Source of the DNA: Clostridium uliginosum
GTDB taxonomy: Bacteria; Bacillota; Clostridia; Clostridiales; Clostridiaceae
Direction of reading: 5' to 3'
Length of the DNA: 64,000 nucleotides
NCBI RefSeq assembly: GCF_900112485.1
Contig: NZ_FOMG01000012.1
Span: 1-64,000 of the forward strand
The notes under the pieces were generated by a model. The model made no database searches. It had not been told where the DNA came from and worked only from the letters and a program-made list of their open reading frames with translations. Numbering within the stretch: position 1 is the stretch's first letter; every line of letters begins with the position of its first letter. Of this stretch, positions 1 through 7,823 are shown in pieces. The translations under genes and the position numbers were made by a program.

Positions 1-71
1 AAGAAAACTTCGTACCAAATCTTCGGTAAGCTTCATTTATAGAGTAGCATAAATTTTATCATATTTCAAAA

Positions 72-91
72 AAACAGATGTAAATCTGTTT
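72..91. terminator. short hairpin, possible bidirectional terminator
   Basis: The arms AAACAGAT and ATCTGTTT enclose a 4-nt loop, with a run of A before and T-rich sequence after. No gene ends in view; the gene it serves probably lies left of the window. Confidence 0.4.
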
Positions 92-199
92 ATTTGTTGC
101 ACCCAAAAATATTATTTTGTAGCATGTATAGTAAGACAAAAAAGTCACCTAAGAATATTTTCAATATCCTTAGATGATCTTGACAAGGATAAATCCTTA

Positions 200-350
200 T
201 CTAAATGACATTGGTCAGTTGCTAGTCTATTTTGTGTCATACTGAGTCAGCATATTGGATTAATAATTAACCATTGAGCCAATACGATTCCTTGTCTGAC
301 TTAAAATATACATCGCATCTTTGACTTGTTATTTTCTTTTATGTGCCTAA
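200..350. repeat. diverged copy of the 160-bp GGCACAT repeat
   Basis: The right end (TTGACTTGTTATTTTCTTTT then ATGTGCCT) matches the right ends of the copies at 11874-12035 and 56987-57147, and the middle keeps a GTCAGCA core and a CCTTG motif. The left end does not match and is replaced by hairpin-rich sequence from about 143. Bases 1-563 hold no gene that I can support. Confidence 0.55.
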
Positions 351-383
351 ATGAAGATAGTATATAATTTATAAGAAATAAAA

Positions 384-412
384 AAAATGAGGCAAGATTT
401 AAGCCTCATTTT
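384..412. terminator. intrinsic terminator hairpin
   Basis: A perfect 10-bp stem (AAAATGAGGC / GCCTCATTTT) with a 9-nt loop, an A run on the left and a T-rich right side. It can work on either strand and may end the minus-strand gene at 564-860. Confidence 0.6.
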
Positions 413-563
413 CTTGATTAAAAATATATAAGTTATTTTATTGTTATATAAAATAAAGGATAACTAGTTAATAAAATTTATCTTATTACTACTATTACTA
501 ACACCCTTATTTTCTAAAGTTCATATGTAGAGAGTATTTCTCATAAGAAAATTCAATATGAAC

Positions 564-860
564 CTAAGAATCACTTGATTCAGAATCTTTATTAACACAT
601 TCTGAAATCCAAGGCAATGCTCCCTTGTGTAAAAATCCTGCGTGATCAGGAGTAATTTTAGATATGAAGAAAAGAGTATTAGCTTCTATTACTGTTTCGA
701 TAGAAGATTTTATTTCTTCTGAAGTCATTGAAGTTGTTACAATCCAAGCTGAAGGCATAACATGTCCCCATGAACCTAATGATTTGATTTTTCTACTTAA
801 ATTATCATTTTCATCATGTTGATGATGATCTAAATGATATGTAATTAAATATACATTCAT
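564..860 (-). CDS. SinR/Cas2-like small protein, standalone
   Basis: A 98-residue protein starting NVYLITYHLD and carrying LGSWGHVMPSAWIV, the pattern of the small SinR-annotated proteins that share the Cas2 ferredoxin-like fold. These occur without CRISPR arrays and their function is unsettled; some Cas2/VapD relatives are nucleases. No cas genes or array lie nearby. AAAGGCGG stands 8 bases before the ATG, and a good promoter lies upstream (902-930). It is a single-gene unit on the minus strand. The family call rests on motif memory and is moderately sure; the function is not known. Confidence 0.6.
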   Translation of the reverse strand: MNVYLITYHLDHHQHDENDNLSRKIKSLGSWGHVMPSAWIVTTSMTSEEIKSSIETVIEANTLFFISKITPDHAGFLHKGALPWISECVNKDSESSDS

Positions 861-901
861 ATTAATACCGCCTTTAAATAATACTATTTTGATATGAATT
901 T

Positions 902-930
902 ATTATACATCAATTGATAATTAATTGCAA
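902..930 (-). promoter_or_regulatory. sigma-A promoter of the SinR/Cas2-like gene
   Basis: On the minus strand TTGCAA (925-930) and TATAAT (902-907) are separated by exactly 17 bases. CAATTG is repeated in and around the spacer, which could form an operator. Confidence 0.6.
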
Positions 931-1020
931 TAAACAATTGAATTCAATTATGAAATTTATTTATATTAGTTTGTGAAGAAAATTATAAAATATACATAAG
1001 AGAAGTAGTTGAAGATAAAT

Positions 1021-1061
1021 TTAATGTCCTAGAGTAGCATAAGTTACCCTAGGGCATTTTT
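1021..1061. terminator. hairpin terminator between convergent/tandem units
   Basis: AATGTCCTAG pairs with CTAGGGCATT (one G-U) and is followed by TTTTTA on the plus strand. It probably once ended the minus-strand XRE/membrane-protein operon; the foldback element at 1068-1291 now separates them. Confidence 0.5.
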
Positions 1062-1067
1062 AACTTT

Positions 1068-1291
1068 GGCTCTGTTTTAAAATAGTGTTGATATTGTTAT
1101 ATAATAGCGAATTGACATTGAAATTTGCTTTGTAGAACTCTTAATGGATATTTGTACTATTAATTGCTTGTCACAATCTTTGATTGGGAACATGCATTAA
1201 TAGGACTAATATTTATTTTAGAGTTCTTAAAGTAAATTTCATCGTCCACGAGCGTTATAAAACAATATCAACACTCAGCTAAAACAGAGCC
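1068..1291. mobile_element. 224-bp foldback element (MITE) with 8-bp target duplication
   Basis: The ends are GGCTCTGTTTTA and TAAAACAGAGCC as inverted repeats. The pairing continues imperfectly inward (GTGTTGATATTGTT / AACAATATCAACAC, then a GAAATTT...AGAACTCT block) so that most of the element folds back. TTAACTTT stands directly outside both ends as an 8-bp direct repeat. No coding capacity. The ends resemble IS6-family ends (GGCACTGTTGCAAA type), a family that also makes 8-bp duplications; ISL3 and IS1595 families are alternatives. Confidence 0.8.
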
Positions 1292-1315
1292 TTAACTTTA
1301 GACATATGAAAAAAA

Positions 1316-1786
1316 TTATATAATTTTCTTTAAAACTAAATTAACTATTAGTAATATTATACTAAATACAGCTAGAGAACATAGTAGAGTAATTAAAACA
1401 ACAAAATTATAAATTCCTGAAAGTAATATTGCAATATATAATAATAATGCAAAAATGAATGCAGATATTGACAAAGTTTTTTGAAGAATAAATCTATTTC
1501 GTTCATCATTATCTTGAATCTCAGCTTTTTTAAATTTATCTTCATTTTTAAGATAGATGTTATTCTTTATTATTGTTGCTATACCAGCACCAATTAAGCC
1601 ACCACCGGTTCCAATATAAAATCCACTTGAAAAATCATTTGTATATTTTAATTCATTAATTTTCATAAAAATAACAATTGAAATAGAAAATATACCACAT
1701 AAAATAAAGATAATACTTAAAATAATTCTAAGGATTATTTTTTCTTTAAAAGATATATTGTGTAAATTAAATTTTGATAAAAACAT
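1316..1786 (-). CDS. small membrane protein paired with XRE regulator
   Basis: 156 residues with about four hydrophobic segments (near 18-42, 55-75, 105-127, 130-152) and a charged loop between the second and third. It starts 3 bases after the stop of the XRE gene at 1790-1987, so the two form an operon. Small helix-turn-helix regulators are often paired with membrane proteins of this kind (DUF2178-like), but I do not recognise a specific family here. The membrane protein might sense or export something the regulator responds to; that is inference. Confidence 0.6.
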   Translation of the reverse strand: MFLSKFNLHNISFKEKIILRIILSIIFILCGIFSISIVIFMKINELKYTNDFSSGFYIGTGGGLIGAGIATIIKNNIYLKNEDKFKKAEIQDNDERNRFILQKTLSISAFIFALLLYIAILLSGIYNFVVLITLLCSLAVFSIILLIVNLVLKKII

Positions 1787-1789
1787 AAG

Positions 1790-1987
1790 TTATTCCTCCT
1801 CAAAAATGAAAACTTCTTCAATAGACAGATTAAAAAATTTAGAAATTTTATAAGCAAGAGATAATGAAGCATTATATCTACCATTTTCTAATGAAATTAT
1901 AGTTTGTCTGGTAACACCAACTGCATCTGCAAGTTCTTGCTGAGTAATTTTTTTTGGCTTTCTCAATTGGTTTATTCTATTATTCAA
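1790..1987 (-). CDS. XRE-family transcriptional regulator, 65 aa
   Basis: Almost the whole protein is one helix-turn-helix: ITQQELADAVGVTRQTI then SLENGRYNASL, and a tail rich in E. This is the short YozG-like class that represses its own operon. I place the start at TTG 1987, 7 bases after AAGGGG; an upstream TTG at 1993 would sit on top of the ribosome-binding site. A near-consensus promoter lies upstream. Its partner is the membrane protein at 1316-1786. Confidence 0.85.
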   Translation of the reverse strand: MNNRINQLRKPKKITQQELADAVGVTRQTIISLENGRYNASLSLAYKISKFFNLSIEEVFIFEEE

Positions 1988-2029
1988 AATCAATCCCCTT
2001 TCTTAATGTAATGTACGCTTTACAATTTA

Positions 2030-2058
2030 AGTATAGTTAACTTTACTTATAATGTCAA
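2030..2058 (-). promoter_or_regulatory. promoter of the XRE operon
   Basis: On the minus strand TTGACA (2053-2058), a 17-base spacer and TATACT (2030-2035). The spacer and flanks repeat AGTATAGTT/GTAAAGTTAAC elements that could be the regulator's own operator. Confidence 0.7.
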
Positions 2059-2254
2059 GCAAACTATACAAAAATAATTAAATAAAAAAGAAAGTTATAT
2101 ATAATTATAAAATTTTCTTAAATAGTAGTATGTTTTTTGTGTTAGTAAAAATATTATAAATTAGTATTTAAAAGTTGGAAATATTTAAAGTAACATGTTA
2201 GTATAAGGTAAGGGTAATAACAAAAATATTTATATACAAAAGGAGAATAAAATA

Positions 2255-2911
2255 ATGAAAGATATAAATGCTGTTATTTTTGATATGGATGGATTATTAT
2301 TTGATACTGAACAAATATCATTTGAATCTTTTAGACAAGTTATTAGGGAATATGGTCTTGATATGGAAAAGGAACTACATCTAAATATAATTGGTAGAAA
2401 TGTTAATGGAATAAAAGAAAAAATGATGGAAAACTATGGACAAGACTTTCCGTTTGATAAATTATACGAACAGAAAACTAAAGTAATGACTGATTGCTTA
2501 AATAACAAAGGAGTACCTGTTAAAAAGGGAGTCTACGAATTACTTGATTATTTAAAGAAAAAAAAATATAAAATAGCTGTAGCCACTTCAACAAGAAGAG
2601 AAAGAGCAATTGAGTTATTAGAAATGGCAAAAATTAAAGATAAATTTGATTGCATAGTTTGTGGAGATGAAGTTATAAATTCTAAACCAGATCCAGAGAT
2701 TTTCTTAAAGGCAGCAAAAAAACTTGATGTGCCTACTGAAAATTGTATTGTTTTAGAAGATTCAGGGACAGGTATACGAGCAGCACATGCAGCTGGAATT
2801 AAGAGTATAAATGTTCCAGACATGAAAAAACCAGATGAGCAAATGAAAAAATTAGCATTAAGAATATGTGAAAGTTTATTAGAAGTAAAAACCATTTTAG
2901 AAAGTGAGTAG
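2255..2911 (+). CDS. HAD-superfamily phosphatase, beta-phosphoglucomutase-like
   Basis: 218 residues with all HAD motifs in order: DMDGLLFDTE at 10-19 (nucleophile Asp10, acid Asp12), ATSTRR near 113, NSKPDPEIF with the conserved Lys, and VLEDSGTGIRAA near 168. The DTE and the alpha-helical cap (about 20-90) place it in the beta-phosphoglucomutase/phosphatase subfamily. Substrate unknown: sugar phosphates are usual. AGGAG lies 9 bases upstream of the ATG. It stands alone; the next sequence is a gene remnant and a terminator. Confidence 0.85.
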   Translation: MKDINAVIFDMDGLLFDTEQISFESFRQVIREYGLDMEKELHLNIIGRNVNGIKEKMMENYGQDFPFDKLYEQKTKVMTDCLNNKGVPVKKGVYELLDYLKKKKYKIAVATSTRRERAIELLEMAKIKDKFDCIVCGDEVINSKPDPEIFLKAAKKLDVPTENCIVLEDSGTGIRAAHAAGIKSINVPDMKKPDEQMKKLALRICESLLEVKTILESE

Positions 2912-2945
2912 GAAGAGATTCATAGTAATGCATTAGTAAGGTCAA

Positions 2946-3032
2946 AATTATTTAGAAACTATTTTACTTTTATATAATAAAAATGGATATATGCGTTCTA
3001 TTGATATAGCAAAAGAATTAAATATACAGGCA
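2946..3032 (+). pseudogene. DtxR/MntR-type regulator fragment
   Basis: Read in one frame this stretch gives YLETILLLYNKNGY then MRSIDIAKELNIQ, the N-terminal winged-helix of metal-dependent repressors of the DtxR/MntR/IdeR type (usual start ...EDYLETIL...). There is no start codon, and the homology stops at about 3030 where the right half of a GGCACAT-type repeat begins. The rest of the gene is missing. The call comes from the translated motif only. Confidence 0.6.
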
Positions 3033-3062
3033 TACTGGTCTATTATTTTTTTGAATGTGCCT
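3033..3062 (+). repeat. right half of short GGCACAT foldback
   Basis: TACTGGTCTATTATTTTTTT followed by GAATGTGCCT is the right arm of the short foldback family (compare 7663-7717). Only this arm remains, fused to the DtxR-type remnant. Confidence 0.5.
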
Positions 3063-3087
3063 TATAAAGTGATTCTTAAAACGATTT

Positions 3088-3126
3088 AAAAGCTATCTAA
3101 CTAGTTAATGGTTAGATAGCTTTTTT
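3088..3126 (+). terminator. intrinsic terminator
   Basis: AAAAGCTATCTAAC pairs with GTTAGATAGCTTTT around a 9-base loop and runs into T residues. It separates the HAD gene and DtxR remnant from the phosphonate operon. Confidence 0.8.
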
Positions 3127-3170
3127 CGTTTGAAAAATAAAATGCAATATTTTTACATGAACATATTGTA

Positions 3171-3219
3171 TTGAACAATGAATAATGATAATATAAAGTT
3201 GTTCAAAAAATGAACAATA
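3171..3219 (+). promoter_or_regulatory. candidate operator: TTGTTCA-N5-TGAACAA palindrome
   Basis: A palindrome TTGTTCA AAAAA TGAACAA (3199-3217) lies upstream of the phosphonate operon, with a further half-site TTGAACAAT at 3171-3179. A similar palindrome occurs at 55798-55812. No regulator can be named. Confidence 0.4.
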
Positions 3220-3255
3220 AATCAGGAATAAAAAGTAGTGTAATAAAAATTATTT

Positions 3256-3308
3256 ATTTTGCTACAAAATAGACAAACATATTGGTCTGTTATTTTTTGA
3301 ATTTGACG
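3256..3308 (+). repeat. short foldback repeat upstream of phosphonate operon
   Basis: AAAATAGAC...GGTCTGTTATTTTTTG is a decayed member of the short foldback family. It lies immediately before the ribosome-binding site of the first phosphonate gene. Confidence 0.45.
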
Positions 3309-3322
3309 TAGAAAGGAGTTAG

Positions 3323-4066
3323 ATGAATTTAGTGAAGAGGATAACTACTGCTGTAATTCTAGCAGCTGGAATGGGTACACGAATAAGTGAAATAACTAAT
3401 GATAAGATACCTAAAGGATTTATCTCAATAAGTGGAATAAGCTTAGTTGAGAGATCGATTAGTAAGTTGAAAAAAGTTGGAATAGATAAAATATATATAG
3501 TAACAGGTCATTTAAATCATTTTTATGATGAAATAGTAAGCGAAGGAATAAATATTTATACAAAAAAGAATGAAAATTATAAATGTACAGGCAGTATGGG
3601 ATCATTAGCAATTTTAGAGAATGAGTTAAAAGAAGATTTTTTACTACTTGAAAGTGATCTTGTTTATGAAATTAGTGCGTTAGTTAATGCTATTAATTAT
3701 CCCCAAGATGATTGTATTATGCTAAGTGGAAAGACTAATTCAGGAGATGAATGTTATGTAGAAATAAAAAACAATAATTTATATAAAATTTCTAAAAATA
3801 TTAAAGATATAGAATTTGTATATGGTGAATTAGTTGGAATTTCAAAAATATCATTAAAATTATATAAAGAAATGCTAAAGGAATATAAGAATTCAAATAT
3901 AGAACAATATCATTATGAATATGCAATCTTTGATGTTGCAAGGAAAAGTAATGTTGGATATTTAAAGGTTGATGATTTGGTATGGGCAGAAATTGATGAT
4001 AAAAATCAGCTTGAAAGAGTAAGAGATATTATAATGCCTAAATTATATAAAAAAGGTGAGGAGTAA
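3323..4066 (+). CDS. LicC-like nucleotidyltransferase, probable phosphonate cytidylyltransferase
   Basis: 247 residues with the sugar-nucleotide transferase signature AAGMGTR at 14-20, the PKGFISISG Lys motif, and a metal-binding ESDL near 111. It is closest in layout to phosphocholine cytidylyltransferase (LicC) and the PntC family, which makes CMP-2-aminoethylphosphonate. GAAAGGAG stands 4-5 bases before the ATG, and the gene begins an operon whose other three enzymes make 2-aminoethylphosphonate, so activation of that product with CTP is the likely job. The substrate is inferred from context. Confidence 0.75.
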   Translation: MNLVKRITTAVILAAGMGTRISEITNDKIPKGFISISGISLVERSISKLKKVGIDKIYIVTGHLNHFYDEIVSEGINIYTKKNENYKCTGSMGSLAILENELKEDFLLLESDLVYEISALVNAINYPQDDCIMLSGKTNSGDECYVEIKNNNLYKISKNIKDIEFVYGELVGISKISLKLYKEMLKEYKNSNIEQYHYEYAIFDVARKSNVGYLKVDDLVWAEIDDKNQLERVRDIIMPKLYKKGEE

Positions 4067-4080
4067 GAAAGGAGATTATT

Positions 4081-5379
4081 ATGAAAAAAGTATACATTGC
4101 AATGAGTGCAGATATAGTCCATCATGGTCACTTAAATATAATTAATGAAGCTAGGAAATTAGGGGATGTAATAGTAGGCCTTCATACAGATAAGGTTATT
4201 TTAGAATATTGGAGAAATCCTGTAATGAAGTACGAAGAAAGGAAAAGGGTAATTGAAAATATTAAAGGAGTTTCAGAAGTGATTCCTCAAGATACTTTAG
4301 ATCAAGTACCAAACCTTCTTAAAATCAGACCTGATTATGTTATGCATGGTGATGATTGGAAGACAGGATTACAAAAAAATCTTAGAGAAAGAGTAATAAG
4401 TGCGATTAAGGGATGGGATGGTAAATTAATAGAGATAAAATATACAGAAGGTATATCTATTACAAAATTAGAAGAAGCATTGATGGGAATAGGGACAACA
4501 CCTCAAATGAGAATGAAAAAACTCAAAGAATTAATATATTCAAAAAAGTTAGTTAGAATACTTGAAGCGCACAATGGACTTACAGGGTTGATTGTTGAAA
4601 AGACTAAAATAGAAAAGAATGGTAAGATAAAAGAATTTGATGGTATGTGGGTAAGTTCACTTTGTGATTCAACGTCTAAAGGTAAACCAGATATAGAGTT
4701 GGTTGATTTAACATCAAGATTAAATACAATTAATGATATTCTTGAGGTTACCACAAAGCCAATAATTCTTGACGGAGATACAGGTGGAAAGGTAGAACAT
4801 TTTGTTTATACTGTTAAAACATTAGAAAGATTAGGGGTATCGGCTATTATTATTGAGGACAAAGTTGGACTTAAGAAAAATTCATTATTTGGTACTGATG
4901 TTGATCAAACTCAAGATACTACAGAAAACTTTTGTGAAAAAATAAAAGCTGGAAGAGAAGCAAGAGTAACTAGTGACTTTATGATAATTTCAAGAATTGA
5001 AAGCTTAATTGCAAAGGCTGGAATGGAAGATGCATTAAGTAGAGCTAAGGCATATATACATGCAGGTGCCGATGGAATTATGATTCATAGCAAAGAAAAA
5101 GATGGAAAAGAAATAGTAGAGTTTTGTGCAAAATATAATAAATTTGAAAAGAGAGTACCATTAATAGTAGTTCCAACGTCATATAATTTTATGACAGAAG
5201 ATGAACTTTCTAACTTGGGAATTAATGTAGTTATATATGCAAATCATTTGATAAGAAGTGCGTACCCAGCTATGGTAAATACGGCAAAGAGCATTTTAAT
5301 AAATGAAAGAGCTAAGGAAGCATCAGAAAATTGTATGCCAATAAAAGAAATCCTAACATTAATACCAGGAGGAATGTAA
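4081..5379 (+). CDS. cytidylyltransferase-phosphoenolpyruvate mutase fusion
   Basis: 432 residues, two domains. Residues 1-135 form a Rossmann cytidylyltransferase-type domain with HHGH at 14-17 and a GISITKL segment near 125. Residues 140-430 form phosphoenolpyruvate mutase: EAHNGLTG, LDGDTGG and the diagnostic EDKVGLKKNS near 259, matching the EDKxxxxxNS signature that separates the mutase from isocitrate-lyase relatives. The mutase makes the C-P bond by turning phosphoenolpyruvate into phosphonopyruvate. Fusion to a nucleotidyltransferase is known in clusters that make phosphonate-decorated lipids and glycans. It follows the LicC-like gene by 14 bases. Confidence 0.9.
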   Translation: MKKVYIAMSADIVHHGHLNIINEARKLGDVIVGLHTDKVILEYWRNPVMKYEERKRVIENIKGVSEVIPQDTLDQVPNLLKIRPDYVMHGDDWKTGLQKNLRERVISAIKGWDGKLIEIKYTEGISITKLEEALMGIGTTPQMRMKKLKELIYSKKLVRILEAHNGLTGLIVEKTKIEKNGKIKEFDGMWVSSLCDSTSKGKPDIELVDLTSRLNTINDILEVTTKPIILDGDTGGKVEHFVYTVKTLERLGVSAIIIEDKVGLKKNSLFGTDVDQTQDTTENFCEKIKAGREARVTSDFMIISRIESLIAKAGMEDALSRAKAYIHAGADGIMIHSKEKDGKEIVEFCAKYNKFEKRVPLIVVPTSYNFMTEDELSNLGINVVIYANHLIRSAYPAMVNTAKSILINERAKEASENCMPIKEILTLIPGGM

Positions 5380-5381
5380 AA

Positions 5382-6518
5382 ATGATAGAGGTTTCAAGTT
5401 TTTACAAAGAACTAATAAATAATAATATGAATTTTTTTTCAGGTGTTCCAGATTCTCTATTAAAATCTTTTTGTGCTTATCTTAAGGATAATGTAAATGA
5501 GGAAAATAATATAGTTACTGCAAATGAAGGAAATGCTGTTGCATTAGCAACCGGACATTATTTAGCTACAGGAAATATAGGACTTGTTTATATGCAAAAT
5601 TCAGGTTTAGGTAATGTTATAAATCCACTTACATCTCTTGTAGATAAATTGGTATATAGTATCCCGATGATGCTAGTTATAGGATGGCGAGGAGAACCTG
5701 GAAAAAAAGATGAACCTCAACATAAAAAGCAAGGATTAATTACTATTGAAATGTTAGAAACTTTAGATATAAAGTATGATATTTTAAGTGAAGATAATAG
5801 TGATGAAGAGATGAAAGATATATTAAATAAGGCTTGCATTTATATTAAAGAAAATAAAGAGCCATATGCTTTAGTCGTAAAAAAAGGATCATTTGGAGAA
5901 TATAAGAATATAAACAATACTGTAATTGATTTTGAAATGAGTAGAGAGGAAGCCATAGAAGTCATAATATCTAAAATGAAAGAGAATTCTGTAGTAGTAT
6001 CTACAACAGGGATGGCATCTAGGGAACTTTTTGAATTAAGAGAAAAAAGAAGAGAATGTCATAGCAAAGATTTTCTGACAGTTGGCTCTATGGGACATGC
6101 TTCTCAAATTGCATTAGGAATTGCATTAAGCAAAAAAGATAGAGATGTTTACTGCATTGATGGAGATGGAGCTTTAATAATGCATCTTGGAGGACTTGCC
6201 ATAATTGGAACACAAAATGTAGCTAATTTTAAACACATAGTAATCAATAATGGTGCTCATGATTCTGTCGGAGGGCAAGAAACTGTTGGATTAAATATAG
6301 ATGTTTCAGCTATTGCAAAGGCATGTGGGTATAAGCAATGCTATTCTTGTAATACGAAAGAAGAATTACTAATGTATGCAGAAAATATCAAGAATAGTAA
6401 AGGCCCAACATTGTTAGAGATTAAAGTTAGAAAAGGTGCAAGAAAAGATTTAGGAAGACCTACTACAACTCCAATTGAGAATAAAGAAGCATTTATGAGT
6501 TTTTTGAATATATTTTAA
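5382..6518 (+). CDS. phosphonopyruvate decarboxylase
   Basis: 378 residues. A thiamine-diphosphate enzyme that pulls the unfavourable mutase reaction forward by decarboxylating phosphonopyruvate to phosphonoacetaldehyde. The pyrimidine-binding half has NEGNAVALATGHYLA near 47 and the C-terminal half has the cofactor motif GDGALIMHLGG...NNGAHDS. I start it at ATG 5382, 2 bases after the mutase stop, because AGGAGG (5368-5373) is correctly spaced; a longer frame back to 5331 would overlap the mutase. Confidence 0.92.
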   Translation: MIEVSSFYKELINNNMNFFSGVPDSLLKSFCAYLKDNVNEENNIVTANEGNAVALATGHYLATGNIGLVYMQNSGLGNVINPLTSLVDKLVYSIPMMLVIGWRGEPGKKDEPQHKKQGLITIEMLETLDIKYDILSEDNSDEEMKDILNKACIYIKENKEPYALVVKKGSFGEYKNINNTVIDFEMSREEAIEVIISKMKENSVVVSTTGMASRELFELREKRRECHSKDFLTVGSMGHASQIALGIALSKKDRDVYCIDGDGALIMHLGGLAIIGTQNVANFKHIVINNGAHDSVGGQETVGLNIDVSAIAKACGYKQCYSCNTKEELLMYAENIKNSKGPTLLEIKVRKGARKDLGRPTTTPIENKEAFMSFLNIF

Positions 6519-6539
6519 AATAAGAAAAGAGGAACTAAA

Positions 6540-7646
6540 ATGGAAATCAAGAGAAATATATTGCTTAATCCAGGACCAGCAACAACTACAGATAGTGTTA
6601 AATTTTCTCAAGTTGTACCAGATATTTGTCCAAGAGAACATGAATTTGGACAAGTTATGGAATTTGTATCAAAAGAGCTAACTAATATAGTAGCTTCAAA
6701 TGATAAGTATACTGCTGTTTTATTTGGTGGTTCAGGAACAGCTTCAGTTGAAGCTATGTTAAGTTCAGTAGTTGGTGATGATACTATTTTAATAATTAAT
6801 AATGGTGCTTATGGAAAGCGGATGTGTGAAATAGCTGAAATATATAATTTAGATTATATGGAATTTGATAGCTCTCCTATAGATGCTATAAATTTTGTGG
6901 AATTAGAAGAAACAATTAAAAATAGTAAAAAGACAATAAGTCATCTATCATTAATACATCATGAAACTACAACAGGATTATTAAACGATATTAAAAAAGT
7001 AGGAATGATTTGTAAGAAGTATAAAATAGATATGATTGTTGATGCAATGAGTTCATTTGGAGCTATACCTATTAATATGGAAGAGATGAATATTAAATAT
7101 TTAGCTTCTAGTTCAAATAAGTGTATACAAGGTATGGCAGGAATTAGTTTTGTAGTATCAAATTTAGAAGCTTTAGAGAAGACTAAGAATATTAAGCCAA
7201 GAAATCTTTATTTAAATTTGTATAAGCAGTATGATAATTTTAAAAATGCTTATCAAATGCGATTTACACCACCAGTACAAGTAATATATGCATTAAAGCA
7301 AGCAATAATAGAATATAAGGAAGAGACAATAGAAAAGAGATATACAAGATATAAGAGTTGTTGCAATATTTTATGGGATGGACTAGAAAGATTAAAATTA
7401 AATAAACTAGTAGATAAGAAAAATCATTCTATGCTTATAACATCAATTCTCGAACCAGAAGTAGAAGGCTATAGTTTTGATGAAATGCATAAATATTTAT
7501 ATGACAGAGGTTTTACAATTTATCCGGGAAAAATATCACTTGAAAATACATTCAGAATAGCTAATATAGGAGAAATATATCCACAAGATATGGAAAAATT
7601 TATAAAAATATTAGAAGAATATCTTAATATGATAGTTTATAAATGA
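6540..7646 (+). CDS. phnW: 2-aminoethylphosphonate aminotransferase
   Basis: 368 residues, a class V PLP aminotransferase that interconverts phosphonoacetaldehyde and 2-aminoethylphosphonate, with an amino donor such as alanine. It opens with LLNPGPATTT, the usual start of PhnW-type enzymes; VDAMSSFGA holds the cofactor Asp, and SSNKCIQGM near 194 the PLP Lys. Placed last in an operon behind mutase and decarboxylase, it runs in the biosynthetic direction. No phosphonatase (PhnX) is present, arguing against catabolism. No final CMP-aminoethylphosphonate transferase follows. Confidence 0.92.
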   Translation: MEIKRNILLNPGPATTTDSVKFSQVVPDICPREHEFGQVMEFVSKELTNIVASNDKYTAVLFGGSGTASVEAMLSSVVGDDTILIINNGAYGKRMCEIAEIYNLDYMEFDSSPIDAINFVELEETIKNSKKTISHLSLIHHETTTGLLNDIKKVGMICKKYKIDMIVDAMSSFGAIPINMEEMNIKYLASSSNKCIQGMAGISFVVSNLEALEKTKNIKPRNLYLNLYKQYDNFKNAYQMRFTPPVQVIYALKQAIIEYKEETIEKRYTRYKSCCNILWDGLERLKLNKLVDKKNHSMLITSILEPEVEGYSFDEMHKYLYDRGFTIYPGKISLENTFRIANIGEIYPQDMEKFIKILEEYLNMIVYK

Positions 7647-7662
7647 AGATATCATTTTAATA

Positions 7663-7717
7663 AGGCACATGCAAGAAAATGACAGATAAGAATACTGGTC
7701 TGTTATTTTTTTATGTG
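7663..7717. repeat. short GGCACAT foldback, 55 bp
   Basis: AGGCACAT...ATGACAGAT on the left pairs with CTGGTCTGTTATTTT...ATGTG on the right, so the whole unit folds into one hairpin. It lies 16 bases after the phosphonate operon and may also act as its terminator. Same family as 3256-3308. Confidence 0.6.
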
Positions 7718-7823
7718 ATTAAGTTATAAAATATAAAAATAGATTGTAATGTAGATGTTCAAGTTGTATATTACCAATATTTGATGTATAATTAATTTAA
7801 TTATTTTAAAAGGAGGGTAGATC

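Noticed and set aside
2548..2895. 115-codon minus-strand frame inside the HAD phosphatase gene
   Set aside because: Shadow of the sense frame; the sense protein carries all HAD motifs.
5331..5381. Upstream extension of the phosphonopyruvate decarboxylase
   Set aside because: It would overlap the mutase by 49 bases, whereas AGGAGG is ideally placed for ATG 5382.
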